From contig NZ_CP012673.1 of the NCBI RefSeq assembly GCF_002950945.1, positions 10,120,501 to 10,184,500 of the forward strand: a DNA stretch of 64,000 bases. Direction: 5' to 3'. The stretch is from Sorangium cellulosum. Its GTDB lineage: Bacteria > Myxococcota_A > Polyangia > Polyangiales > Polyangiaceae. Both the position numbers and the translations under genes were made by a program. Below the pieces are notes generated by a model. That model did not search any database. It saw only the letters and a program-made list of their open reading frames with translations, and had not been told where the DNA came from. Every line of letters starts with the position of its first letter. The first letter of the stretch is position 1. Shown in pieces: positions 26,827 to 36,243 of this stretch.

Positions 26827-27975
26827 TTGCTGACCCCGAGGGGGTCGCTCAGACGTGCTACCAGCGTGGGCAACCCGTCGAGTATTTCCAGCAGCTTCGA
26901 GCTCTTCCGGCGCCTCGCGAGGCGCCTCGGCGTTCCGGCACGTCATGCCGAGGACGTGGCGCAAGACGCGCTCCTGCGCGGGCTGGAGGCGGACCAGCGG
27001 ATCGCGCCGGGCGGAGACCTGGCGGCGTACCGCATCACGATCGCGATGAACCAAGCGCACGACCACGTGCGGACCGCGCGCCGTCGGGGAGAGGTCCTGA
27101 CGTCGTTCGACGAGAGCGAAGTCCGAGCCGAGTACCCGAATCCAGAAGACGTGCTCCGGGGGCGCCAGCGGCATGCGCTCGTGCGCCGCCTGATCGACCG
27201 GCTCGACCCGAAGTACCGGGATTTGGTGCGCAAGCACGACCTCGATGAGGTCCCGCTCGCCCGGATCGCCGCCGAGCTGGGCCTTACGACGGAGGCGGTG
27301 AAGACGCAGCACCGCCGGGCCCTCGAGGAGCTGAAAGCGGAGCAGCGCCGCTGGATCGCCGAGGAGCATGGGCGCGGACGGGACGGCGACGCGTGCGTCC
27401 CGGTGGCGTTCGGCCTCTACCGTCGCGAGTCGTGGCTGGCCACTCTGCGGCGCCTGGTCTTCAGGATCTTGGTGCAGGGCGCGCTCGTCATCCTGACGGG
27501 CGCGCTGGTCTCTGGGGCGTCGCACAGCTTGGAAGCCTGGCTGTTGCCCGCGGCGGCTCGCGCGCCCGGCTCCGCGCCTGCCACGCAGGAGGTCGCGCCT
27601 ACCCGAGAAGGCAGCGCGAGCGCCGCCGCAGAGAGCGCTGCGCCAGCCGCGCGCGAGGGTGCGCTGCCCGCGCATCGAGACCGCGCGGGCGCCCTGGCCG
27701 CCGTGGACAGCAGGCCCGCGGCGTCGGCCGAGCCTCCCCCTCCTGGCGCGGTGCCCGGGGGCGTCGTGCGCCGAAACGCGGCGCCCGGGAGCGCCGTGCC
27801 CCCGGCCATCAGCGAGCGCGAGCGCCGGCTGATCCGTGACGCCCGCCGCGCGCTGGACGCCCACAACGCCCTCGCCGACCTCGAGGCGCGCCAGCTGCTC
27901 GAGATGCACAAGCAGGAGTTCCCGCAAGGGTGGCTCGCCTTGGAGCGCGAACGGCTGCTCAGCCAGCTTCGCTGA
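26827..27975 (+). CDS. ECF-type sigma factor with membrane-anchored C-terminal extension
   Basis: Sigma region 2 is at residues 25-90 (RHAEDVAQDALLRGLE) and region 4 at 125-180 (DPKYRDLVRKHDLDEVPLAR then TTEAVKTQHRRALEELK). After residue 195 comes a transmembrane segment (LVFRILVQGALVILTGALV), a long Ala/Pro/Ser-rich linker and a helical C-terminal domain (SERERRLIRDARRALDAHNA). The layout suggests a sigma factor tethered to the inner membrane, with an outer domain acting like a built-in anti-sigma sensor. The start is TTG 26827 or, more likely, GTG 26866. Divergent from the lipoprotein operon, a plausible target. Confidence 0.78.
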   Translation: MLTPRGSLRRATSVGNPSSISSSFELFRRLARRLGVPARHAEDVAQDALLRGLEADQRIAPGGDLAAYRITIAMNQAHDHVRTARRRGEVLTSFDESEVRAEYPNPEDVLRGRQRHALVRRLIDRLDPKYRDLVRKHDLDEVPLARIAAELGLTTEAVKTQHRRALEELKAEQRRWIAEEHGRGRDGDACVPVAFGLYRRESWLATLRRLVFRILVQGALVILTGALVSGASHSLEAWLLPAAARAPGSAPATQEVAPTREGSASAAAESAAPAAREGALPAHRDRAGALAAVDSRPAASAEPPPPGAVPGGVVRRNAAPGSAVPPAISERERRLIRDARRALDAHNALADLEARQLLEMHKQEFPQGWLALERERLLSQLR

Positions 27976-27982
27976 TTCATCG

Positions 27983-27998
27983 GCTGTCGATCGACAGC
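27983..27998. promoter_or_regulatory. Perfect 16-bp palindrome
   Basis: GCTGTCGATCGACAGC begins eight bases after the sigma-factor stop codon. With no loop it is a poor terminator and more like an operator for a dimeric repressor upstream of the gene at 28095. Confidence 0.4.
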
Positions 27999-28094
27999 TA
28001 GCGGGCGGCGGCGCCGGTGATGCTTTCGGGCAGCACAAGGCCGAGATCCGCCTTGCGTCGGACACGAACGCTCACGTCCAGGAGGCAACATACG

Positions 28095-28696
28095 ATGGAG
28101 GACATTCTGGGTGCGATGTGGCTCGCTTCGCCGATCGGTCTCGCGATGATGGCCTGTGTCGCGATCGGCTTCGCGGTGACGGCGCGCGAAGCGCTGGGCC
28201 GCGAACGTGGGCTGCGCGAGGCAGGCGAGCAGAGGCACGAGGACGAGGACGAGGAGTCGGCCCTCGCCGACGCGAAGGAGGACGCGGAGCGCGGGCTGCG
28301 GCGATGCCGGCGCCTGCTGGACTGCCACGTGGATGCGCTCATCGCGGCGATGACCAGCCCACGCGCGCGCCCCGTGCCGTTGCCAGGCCGCGTCCTCGAG
28401 ACGTTCTGCGCGACCATCCCCGGCTGGCAACGGAAGCTAGCCGAGAGCACCGGGCTGGGGCCGAGGGACTGGAGCGGCTGCTGAAGAGCGATCTCCCGAT
28501 CTCGCCCGTCCTCGCGAGGCAGCTGGAGGCCTTCACGGGCACACCTGCTCGGTACTGGGAGTTCCTCTGGCGGCAGCATGAGCCCCTCTCCGAGGATGCG
28601 CGGCGGCACGGGACGAGCCCGCACACCGCGATCAGCACGCCCCGGATCGCACGCGCGACGCTCATGCTCTCGCTCAGGAGGTGGCGCCGATGGTGA
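28095..28696 (+). pseudogene. Membrane-anchored protein with HigA-like HTH, broken by a frameshift
   Basis: From ATG 28095 (MEDILGAMWLASP) there is an N-terminal membrane helix, a charged linker and a domain start (RVLETFCATIPGWQRKLAES). This frame stops at 28484. The +1 frame continues the natural HigA/XRE-type sequence from about 28456 (EGLERLLKSDLPISPVLARQ, then TGTPARYWEFLW) to 28696. One base change at GGGGCC (28454-28459) would join them into a roughly 200-residue protein. Either a true pseudogene or a read error. It overlaps the next gene. Confidence 0.6.
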
Positions 28697-29025
28697 CGAA
28701 GCGCCAGCCGAAGCACGAGCTCGGCCTTCCCAAGGGGGCCCTTGTCACGCGCCACAAGGTCCACCGCCGGAAGGTGCGCCTCATGAACGGCCGGACCATC
28801 GGCCTGGTGTTCCACGAGACGTGGACCCGGAACCTGCTCCGGATCCCGGACTGCGTGACCGATCGCCACCTTCGCGAGCTCGGGCGCGCGGGGTTAGAGC
28901 TCGCCACGGACATCTTCGGCAACCCGATCGCGAAGGCGCCCGGCGCGCCCTGGTTCAACGGCGCCGACTTCGAGATCGCACGCTGGCGCTTCATCCTGCG
29001 GCAGAAGCTCCGGAGGCGCCGATGA
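28690..29025 (+). CDS. Small basic hypothetical protein
   Basis: From ATG 28690 (MVTKRQPKHELGLPKGALV) the product is 111 residues, strongly basic with an Arg-rich end (RQKLRRRR). No family recognised. It overlaps the 3' end of the preceding frame and its stop overlaps the next start as ATGA, so the three small ORFs form one transcriptional unit. The in-frame GTG 28681 is an alternative start. Confidence 0.55.
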   Translation: MVTKRQPKHELGLPKGALVTRHKVHRRKVRLMNGRTIGLVFHETWTRNLLRIPDCVTDRHLRELGRAGLELATDIFGNPIAKAPGAPWFNGADFEIARWRFILRQKLRRRR

Positions 29026-29257
29026 GCGCCCGAGCCGAGAAGCGGTGCGTGCCGACCGCGGAACCCCTCTCCTACATCGCCGAGCGGTCGCGCACCCTCG
29101 CCATCTACGCCTCCGGCGGAATGTCGTCGCCAAGAATGAGCGCCACGTCCTACCGCGCGCGGCGGTCTCGCTGGACAGGCCGATCCTCGACCTGAGCGAG
29201 GCCGCGGCCTACGTTGACCGCCGCAGACCCCCGCGCGTGGCTCTGGGCGCCAGCTGA
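29022..29257 (+). pseudogene. Frameshifted HTH/excisionase-like small gene
   Basis: ATG 29022 starts a 57-residue frame (MSARAEKRCVPTAEPLSYIA) whose natural continuation lies in the +2 frame from about 29120 (SLDRPILDLSEAAAYVDRR), which reads like the start of an excisionase-type helix-turn-helix. A single indel near 29120 would join them. The domain is then cut short by a stop at 29257. Confidence 0.45.
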
Positions 29258-29866
29258 CGCATCCCGAGGCGGGCGTGGACGGCGCGAGCGGCGGCGAGCT
29301 GGCCGGCCGCGAGGAGCCCGCGGAGTTCCTCGGAGAGGGCCGCCACGGGCGTGTTGGAACCGACCGGGCCGCGCCCGGTCCGCGTCAGTGCCTCAGGGGG
29401 TTCGCGCTGGTAGATGCGCCGGCCGCGCCCGAGAGGATCCTCGGCGACCACGTGCCGGCGACAGCGTCGCCGGCGCCCTCGCCTTCTCCTTCACCGGGGC
29501 GCTTCGGCGGTAGAGACGTGCCGGCTCCCGGCCCGCACAGCGCCGTGGTGCTGCCGAGAAAGCGATCCGCTCACCGGACCGGACGCGTCGCGCCATGACG
29601 CTGGCGGGCTCGGCAGATCCGTGCGGGTCGCCCGGCGTTTGAGCCTGCGGCTTCCCCGGCAGCTCGTCCACCCACTCCGCCGGGTCCGAGCGGGAGTGCC
29701 GTTCGCGGGCTCCATGTCGAAGCTGCGCGGAGGATTCCTGTTGCAGCGGAGGACAGGGTAGGCAGAGCATCACCGCCGGAGGCGAGCGCGGCGGGGCAGC
29801 CCATCGGGCATGCTGAGCATCGACGTCGGGCGGGTTGCGCCTCTAATCTTCGCGAGGGGAACAGCC
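29258..29866. other. Intergenic stretch before the FHA-sigma54 activator
   Basis: About 600 bases in which I see no intact gene; the ORFs here are short, Arg-rich and unlike known proteins. The final 60 bases contain the ribosome-binding site GAGGGG of the next gene. No -24/-12 promoter is visible. Confidence 0.45.
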
Positions 29867-31672
29867 ATGGACGACCAGCGGCACGACGACGGACGGAACG
29901 ACACGAGCACCGAGAAGCTCCCGGGCGGCGCGGACGGGCCGCCCGCACGACCGCGGCCGCGCGGCGTCTCCGTCTTGTTCTTTCATCGCGGCGGTGTCGA
30001 AGCGATGCGGCTCGACCCTGGTCAGCCGGGGATGGTCGTCGGCCGGCGCGCGCCCGCAGACCTGTACATCCCCGACAAGCGAATTTCCCACCTTCACGCG
30101 CGGTTCACGCTCGTCGGCGACCACGTCCTCGTCGAGGATCTCGACTCCACCAACGGCACCTGGGTGAAGGGCGAGCGGATCACCGCGCCCACCATGCTCG
30201 CACCAGGCGCCGACGCCATTCTGGGAGACGTCAGCGCTCACGTTGTCGCGATCGGCCTCATCGCCACGCCGGCCGTGCTGGACGAGGCGACCTTTCATCG
30301 GGAGCTCGATGCGGAGTGCACGCGTGCGCAGTGCTTGCGCCGAAGCTTCGCAGTCCTCGCAGTTCACCCCGGTGAGGCGGAGGCCGCGCACGCGAAGACT
30401 GGGGAGTGGGCCATACACCTACCGGCGAATCTACGGCCTGTCGATCGCGTGAGCATGTGGAGGGATACCGCGCTGATCCTGGTCCCCGAGGCGGACACGA
30501 AGGATGCCATCAAAATAGGGCACGCGGTCGCGTCCGGCGGCGGCAACCAGAGCGGCGTTCGCCGCGTCGGTGTGGCCGTGTACCGGGAAAACGGAAGCTC
30601 GCCCCAGAAGCTCATTGATGAAGCGTGCAGCGCGGCGGACCTCGCGACCGCAGAGCGCCCCGTGTTCGTCGCCTCGCCCAATTGCACCGCAGCGCTCGAC
30701 GATCGCCCCATCTTCGGTCTGGCCCAGCAACGGGTCGTCACCGAAGCGAAGAAGGCGGCCTCGACGAACCTCTCTGTACTGCTCCTGGGAGAAAGCGGCA
30801 CAGGCAAGGAGGTGTTGGCGCGCTTTATTCATGACCATAGCACACGACGAGACAAGCCGTTCATGCCCGTCAACTGCGGCGCTATTCCCGGCAACCTCAT
30901 CGAGAGCACGTTCTTCGGCCATGAAAAAGGCGCCTTTACCGGCGCCGTTCAGCAGAAGCAGGGCTTCTTCCAGGCTGCTCACGAAGGCACGTTGTTCCTC
31001 GACGAAATCGGCGAGCTCGAGCCTGAAGCACAAAAGAGGCTTCTCCGGGTGCTCGAGGCACGCACGGTCTCTCCCGTGGGCTCGACCAAGGAGATACCCG
31101 TCGACGTGCGGATCATCGCAGCAACCAACCGCAATATTGACGCCATGCTCAAGGAAGGCAGCTTTCGCGAGGATCTCTACTACCGGCTGGACATCTCGCT
31201 GCGGATCCCTCCTCTCCGCGATCGCCTCGACGAGATTGAACAGCTCGTACATCGCTTCATCCAGGAGGAACGGACTAGCGTACGCGACATCACCCCGGAG
31301 GCGATGGCCCTGCTCTGCGCTTACCGATGGCCGGGAAACGTGCGTGAGCTCCGCCGCGAGATCCGCCGGGCGGTCGCGATGGCCGAGGGGGAGCTGATTC
31401 AACCTGAGGATCTCTCGTCGCATCTGCATCTAGCGGACCCGCAGGCGGCAGTCGCCGACAATGCTACGGCAGCCCCGTCTCGGTCGGACCCAGAGAAGCC
31501 GCCAGCGGGCCCCGACCTCAGGTCACAGTTGGCGCAGCTCGAGCGGCAAAGAATCGAGACGGCGCTCCGGGAGGAAAAGACCAAGCCCAAGGCCGCCGCA
31601 CGGCTCGGAATTTCACCCCGTACGCTCTCACGCAAGATCACGGAGCTCGGCATCAGGCCCCCGAAGCGATAG
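29867..31672 (+). CDS. FHA-domain sigma54-dependent transcriptional activator
   Basis: The 601-residue protein starts at ATG 29867 behind GAGGGG. It has an FHA domain at residues 45-130 (VVGRRAPADLYI, RISHLHARF, DLDSTNGTWV), which binds phosphothreonine; a middle region; an AAA+ domain at 285-520 with Walker A GESGTGKE, the sigma54-contacting GAFTGA loop, Walker B LFLDEIGEL and the R-finger region; and a C-terminal Fis-type HTH (KPKAAARLGISPRTLSRKI). FHA-type activators of myxobacteria are typically driven by Ser/Thr kinases, and one is encoded immediately downstream. It probably controls nearby sigma54 promoters, but no clear -24/-12 site was seen. Confidence 0.92.
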   Translation: MDDQRHDDGRNDTSTEKLPGGADGPPARPRPRGVSVLFFHRGGVEAMRLDPGQPGMVVGRRAPADLYIPDKRISHLHARFTLVGDHVLVEDLDSTNGTWVKGERITAPTMLAPGADAILGDVSAHVVAIGLIATPAVLDEATFHRELDAECTRAQCLRRSFAVLAVHPGEAEAAHAKTGEWAIHLPANLRPVDRVSMWRDTALILVPEADTKDAIKIGHAVASGGGNQSGVRRVGVAVYRENGSSPQKLIDEACSAADLATAERPVFVASPNCTAALDDRPIFGLAQQRVVTEAKKAASTNLSVLLLGESGTGKEVLARFIHDHSTRRDKPFMPVNCGAIPGNLIESTFFGHEKGAFTGAVQQKQGFFQAAHEGTLFLDEIGELEPEAQKRLLRVLEARTVSPVGSTKEIPVDVRIIAATNRNIDAMLKEGSFREDLYYRLDISLRIPPLRDRLDEIEQLVHRFIQEERTSVRDITPEAMALLCAYRWPGNVRELRREIRRAVAMAEGELIQPEDLSSHLHLADPQAAVADNATAAPSRSDPEKPPAGPDLRSQLAQLERQRIETALREEKTKPKAAARLGISPRTLSRKITELGIRPPKR

Positions 31673-31727
31673 GCCAAGGTTGACCACCAGCGGGCCAACC
31701 TTGGCCTGCCCGTGGTCAACCTTGGCC
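31672..31727. terminator. Long inverted repeat between activator and kinase genes
   Basis: The 16-base arms GGCCAAGGTTGACCAC (31672-31687) and GTGGTCAACCTTGGCC (31712-31727) are perfectly complementary. The 24-base loop carries another partial copy (GGGCCAACCTTGGCC), so two alternative stems can form. It overlaps the activator stop codon. A terminator or attenuator between the two regulators is likely, though there is no T-run. Confidence 0.7.
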
Positions 31728-31850
31728 TGCGCGCCGCGCAGCGGCTGAGCAACGGTGCGGATTTCCGCGGGGATCCGCGACACGCCTGGCTCGGCACGCA
31801 ACGTGCTGGGTGTCCGCGACGTGAGCGCGAAGGGCGAAGGCAGCACGACG

Positions 31851-34800
31851 ATGCCGCAGAGGAGACCTGAGGGGGAACGCCTCCAGGGGCTCGCGCCTGC
31901 CGCTCGGTCTCCCGGGAGGATAGGACGCCAGGCCGACGTCGAAGCTGCGGTAGCCTCCTGCTCTCCGATGATCGACGAGCAGGGAACAGCCAGCGACGCG
32001 CCGGACGAGCCTCGCCAGCTCGGCCCGTACCGGATCATCGAACGCCTCGGCGAAGGCGGCATGGGCGTCGTCTTCCGCGCCGCACACGTCCTGACAGGCG
32101 AGGAAGTGGCCATCAAGACGGTGCGCCGCGTGAACGACGCCGACCACCTCGCCGCGATACGCCGTGAGACGCGGGTGCTCCGCCGCTTGAACCACCCTGG
32201 CATCGTTCGCTTCCTCGACGAGAATGTCACCGGCGGAGTGCCCTGGGTCGCGATGCCGCTCCTCGGGGGCGGCACGCTCCGGGATCGCATCGCGGCTACG
32301 TTTCCGAAAGACGCCGGCATGGGCGCGGCGATCACCGTTCCCGCGCAAGCCTCGGGGTCCGTTCCGGCCAGCGTCCGCCTGCGCACCGACGAGCCTGGAG
32401 CGAGCGCGGACGCGCGCCCGCTCGGCTCGATGCTCACGCTGATCCGTCGCCTTTGCGCGCCGCTCGCCTACCTGCATGGCGAGGGCTTGGTGCACCGCGA
32501 CCTCAAGCCCGCGAACATCGTCCTCCAGGACGACGGACGCCCTGTGCTCGTCGACCTTGGGATCGCCGTTCACTTCGGCGGCGCCGGCCGCGAGGAGCTC
32601 GACGTGGATCCGCTCGCCGGCAGTTTGGCCTACACGGCCCCGGAGCAGCTCCAGCGGGAACCGGTCGACGCGCGCGCCGATCTCTACGCGCTCGGCTGCA
32701 TCCTCTACGAGTGCGTGACGGGACGACCTCCCTTCCTTGGCAATACCTCGTCCCTTTGCGAGCAGCACCGCTCCGCCCCGCCTCAGCGCCCCTCGGCTCT
32801 TGTCACAAGCCTCCCCGCAGCACTCGACGACCTCATCCTCGCGCTCCTGGCGAAGAATCCACAGCATCGAGTCCAGTACGCCGCCGACGTAGCCACGAAG
32901 CTCGTCGCGTTGGGCGCGGCGGCCGAGCGCGACGAGGGCCCAGCGCCACGCGTGTACTTGTACCGGCCCGTGCTCGCAGGCCGCACCGATGCCGTTTGCA
33001 AGCTGCAGGTGATGGCCCAGCGCGCCGCCTTCGAGCGGCGAGGCGCCATCGCGCTCGTACGCGGGGAGAGCGGCTCGGGTAAGACGCGGCTCGTCCGGGA
33101 GGTGAGCCGCGCTGTCAAGGCGAAGGGGCTGCCGCTCCAGGTGTTCTCGGGCGTGTGCGTTGCGCCTGGGGCCGGCGAGGCGGGTGCGACGGCGGCGATG
33201 GCCGCCCCGCTGCAACCGCTGCGCACGACGCTCTTGGACGCGGTCGATCGAGCGCGCGACTCCGAGGAGCAAGCAGACCGGCTCTTCGGCGGGCGCCGGG
33301 AGGTGCTCGCGGCCTACGTGCCAGAGCTGCGAGCGCTCCGGAGCCCGTCGGAGCCGGTGCCCCTGCCGCCCTCGCAGGCGCGGAAGCGCGTCGTCTCCGC
33401 GCTGCGAGAGACCCTTCGGGCGCTTGCCGAGGCGAGGCCGCTCTGTCTTCTCCTGGACGACCTGCAGTGGGCCGATGATCTCACCCTGGCCCTGCTCGAT
33501 GCGTTTGCCCGAGCCGAGCCCGACGAGCGCGGTGGCGTGCTGATCATCGGCACCTACCGGATCGAGGAGACGCGCCCGGAGCTCGAGGATATCGCGCACG
33601 TCCCCGGGGCCACATCGATCCGGCTCGACAAGCTGGCCGCTCGCGACATCGAGGACATGGTCGTGGGCATGCTCTCGCCGAGCATGCCACCCCGGACTGT
33701 GCTCGACGCGCTCATCCGCAACGCGAACGGCAACCCTTTCTTCGTCGCCGAGTACCTGCGCGCGGCCCTCGACGCAGGAGAACTCCAGCGGGACCACGTC
33801 GGCAGCTTCTCTTTTAAGGGGCGCGGCGCCGCGGCGCTCGCGTCCCTCCAGATCCCGGACACGCTGGACGAGCTCCTCGGACGGCGGCTCGACCTGCTCG
33901 AGGCAGAGGCGCGGGAGCTCGCGGCGTGGGCGGCGGTGCTGGGGCAGGAGCTCGACGACGAGCTCCTCTTCGCGGGCCCGCGCGGGCAAGACGCGGCGAC
34001 CGACGCGGTTGCGGAGCTCCGGGCGCGGCGAATCCTCGAGGAGACGGAGACGGGACAGCTGCGCTTCGTGCACGACAAGCTCCGCGAAAAAGTCTACAGC
34101 CGGCTCGACCCGGGAGCGCGGGCCGAGCTGCACCGGCGCGCTGGCGAGGCGCTCGAGGCGCGCGGCGCCGAGGCGCCGGTGCTCGCGCACCACTTCGCGG
34201 GAGCAGGCCTCCACGGCAAGGCCGGCGCGCACTTCGCGCGGGCTGCGCAGCGCGCCGCCGAGGTCTATGCGAACCGCGACGCCGTCCGCTTCTACCGCCT
34301 GACCATCGACGCCCTCTCGACCGCTGGCGCCGCTCCCGCAGCGCTCGCCGATCTGCACGAAGGGCTGGGGGACGTGCTCGGGCTCGTCGGGCGTCAAGCA
34401 GAGGCCCGCGATGCCTACGGCGCGGCGCTCGATGCGGCGACTTCCCGCGTCGACCACGCTCGGCTCCACCGCAAGGTCGGCAAGACCTGGGAGATGCACC
34501 ACCAGCACGCCAGGGCGCTCGAGTGCTACGGGCAGGCGGAGACCGCCCTCGGTGAGCAGACCGAGCGAACCTCGGGCGAGGCCCAGGCGTGGTGGAACGA
34601 GTGGATCCAGATCCATCTGGATCGCATCTCCGTGCAGTACTGGCTCGCCGATCTCGCCCGGCTGAACGCGCTCGTCGAGACCGTCCGCCCCGTGCTGGAG
34701 CACAGGGGTACACCGCTGCACCGCGCCCACTACCTCCACGCGCTGACGCAGTGGGGCATCCAGCGCGATCGGTTCGTCGCGTCCGCCGAGACGCTGCGCT

Positions 34801-35453
34801 ACGCCGACGAGTGCGTCGCGGCGTACCAGGCTGCGAGCGCGCCGCCCGAAGGCCACTTGGCACTGGCCGCGCGCTGCAGCCTCGCGATCGTCCGCATGCT
34901 GTACGGCGACCCCGACCAGGCCGAAGCCGAGATGCGCGACGCGCTTCCGATCGCGGAGCGGAGCGGCGACCTGGAGGTGATGACGCGATGCCTGACCTAT
35001 CTCACAGTCATCCAGCGCAGGCGGAGCCTCGTCGAGGGTGCGGAGAGCCTGGCCAAGCGCACATTGAAGCTGGCGAAGGCTGAGAACGTGCGCGAGTACG
35101 CCGGAGCCGCCCTGGGCAACCTCGCGTGGTGCGCGCTCCAGCGCGGCGACCTCGCGCGGGCCGAGGAGGCCGGCCAGGAAGCGCTCGCCTGCTGGGAGCC
35201 GCTCCCCCTGGTCTACCCCTTCCAGTGGCTGGCCCGGCTGCCGCTCTGCCGGGTGGAATTCGCGCGTGGTCGCCTGGAGGGCGCCATCGCGCAGGCACGT
35301 GCGGTCCTCGACCCACGGCAGCAGCGCTTGCCGGGTCGGCTCACCAAGCTACTCGAGACGGCAGCTCGCGCGTTCGCGGCAGGCCGCGAGGCCCGCGCTT
35401 GCCGGCCGCTCGCGCTGGCGCTCCGCGGCGCCCACCACAGCGGATACGCGTGA
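31851..35453 (+). CDS. Ser/Thr kinase fused to AAA-type ATPase and TPR repeats
   Basis: ATG 31851 (alternatives GTG 31755 and ATG 31968) gives about 1200 residues. The kinase has LGEGGMGVVF, the VAIK lysine, HRDLKPANIV, DLG in place of DFG, and YTAPEQL. A P-loop ATPase follows (GESGSGKTRL, Walker B LCLLLDDLQWADD), as in STAND-like signalling ATPases, and then helical TPR-like repeats to the end. It would phosphorylate partners when the ATPase/TPR sensor is triggered; the FHA activator just upstream is an obvious substrate. No membrane segment, so cytoplasmic. Confidence 0.9.
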   Translation: MPQRRPEGERLQGLAPAARSPGRIGRQADVEAAVASCSPMIDEQGTASDAPDEPRQLGPYRIIERLGEGGMGVVFRAAHVLTGEEVAIKTVRRVNDADHLAAIRRETRVLRRLNHPGIVRFLDENVTGGVPWVAMPLLGGGTLRDRIAATFPKDAGMGAAITVPAQASGSVPASVRLRTDEPGASADARPLGSMLTLIRRLCAPLAYLHGEGLVHRDLKPANIVLQDDGRPVLVDLGIAVHFGGAGREELDVDPLAGSLAYTAPEQLQREPVDARADLYALGCILYECVTGRPPFLGNTSSLCEQHRSAPPQRPSALVTSLPAALDDLILALLAKNPQHRVQYAADVATKLVALGAAAERDEGPAPRVYLYRPVLAGRTDAVCKLQVMAQRAAFERRGAIALVRGESGSGKTRLVREVSRAVKAKGLPLQVFSGVCVAPGAGEAGATAAMAAPLQPLRTTLLDAVDRARDSEEQADRLFGGRREVLAAYVPELRALRSPSEPVPLPPSQARKRVVSALRETLRALAEARPLCLLLDDLQWADDLTLALLDAFARAEPDERGGVLIIGTYRIEETRPELEDIAHVPGATSIRLDKLAARDIEDMVVGMLSPSMPPRTVLDALIRNANGNPFFVAEYLRAALDAGELQRDHVGSFSFKGRGAAALASLQIPDTLDELLGRRLDLLEAEARELAAWAAVLGQELDDELLFAGPRGQDAATDAVAELRARRILEETETGQLRFVHDKLREKVYSRLDPGARAELHRRAGEALEARGAEAPVLAHHFAGAGLHGKAGAHFARAAQRAAEVYANRDAVRFYRLTIDALSTAGAAPAALADLHEGLGDVLGLVGRQAEARDAYGAALDAATSRVDHARLHRKVGKTWEMHHQHARALECYGQAETALGEQTERTSGEAQAWWNEWIQIHLDRISVQYWLADLARLNALVETVRPVLEHRGTPLHRAHYLHALTQWGIQRDRFVASAETLRYADECVAAYQAASAPPEGHLALAARCSLAIVRMLYGDPDQAEAEMRDALPIAERSGDLEVMTRCLTYLTVIQRRRSLVEGAESLAKRTLKLAKAENVREYAGAALGNLAWCALQRGDLARAEEAGQEALACWEPLPLVYPFQWLARLPLCRVEFARGRLEGAIAQARAVLDPRQQRLPGRLTKLLETAARAFAAGREARACRPLALALRGAHHSGYA

Positions 35454-35579
35454 GCTGATCCTCGACTCAACCGATCTTCTTAACGGCGCGCCGAGGCCCG
35501 CCGCGCGGCCCCCGTCCGCGCCCGGTCCGCGCGCGCCGCGTGTGGAATTGCGATGACGAAACGAGAACGGAGCTGAGCC

Positions 35580-36230
35580 ATGTCCAACGAGATCCCGTGC
35601 ATCAATGATCGAAGAGGCATTGTCTTCACCATCAATCGGGAGTCGAACCCCGTTTACCAGCTGGAGTCGGGCGCGTGGGCGAGCGCGGAGAACCGCTGGG
35701 CCGAGCGCGATATCCCGCCCGAGATCCGCGATAAGGTCGCCTCCCTCAAGGAGACCGGCAAGCCTGGATCATTCGTGCAGTTTCTCCAGGGCGACGTCGG
35801 GGTCTATGTCATCTGTGAGAGGAACATCAAGAACCTCCCCGAGATGGCATGCGACGATCTCGTCGTCCAGGGGACGCGCACGAAGCTTGGCAGCGCGCGG
35901 GAGCTCGCCGACTACGATCTGGTCATTTACGCCAAGGGCGGCGCGATACGCGCAGAGAGCGGCGAAACCTTCGAGACCCGTGAAGGCGACTACTACGTCG
36001 TCCACTGCCAGTCGTGGGGCCGCTTCGTCCTGAATGCCTCCCTGAGACCCGGGTTCGTCGAGACGACCAAGGAGGTCTTGCTCCTGCTCGAGGGCCTGCA
36101 CCGCAAGAACTTCCTCTCCATGAGCCCCGATCCCACGGACGAGCGGTTGCCCCCGGACTTCGGGGAGCCCACAGCCGTCCCCGTCGGGATCAACTGCTAC
36201 GTCCTCAACCTGTCGCGCTTTAAGCGCTGA
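35580..36230 (+). CDS. Hypothetical protein at head of the YcaO-TfuA operon
   Basis: The product is 216 residues from ATG 35580 (MSNEIPCINDRRGIVFTINR), about 125 bases after the kinase gene. It is soluble, with alternating beta and helix; SWGRFVLNASLRPGF and DYYVVHCQ are conserved-looking stretches. No family recognised and no leader/core pattern of a peptide precursor visible. It is 13 bases before the YcaO gene, so it is probably a partner or substrate of the YcaO-TfuA pair. The region after the kinase up to here holds no other gene. Confidence 0.7.
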   Translation: MSNEIPCINDRRGIVFTINRESNPVYQLESGAWASAENRWAERDIPPEIRDKVASLKETGKPGSFVQFLQGDVGVYVICERNIKNLPEMACDDLVVQGTRTKLGSARELADYDLVIYAKGGAIRAESGETFETREGDYYVVHCQSWGRFVLNASLRPGFVETTKEVLLLLEGLHRKNFLSMSPDPTDERLPPDFGEPTAVPVGINCYVLNLSRFKR

Positions 36231-36243
36231 GCGGAGCGCGAGG

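Noticed and set aside
31716..34856. 1046-residue minus-strand ORF
   Set aside because: Exact antisense of the kinase-AAA-TPR gene; composition is typical of GC-driven shadow reading and shows no domains.
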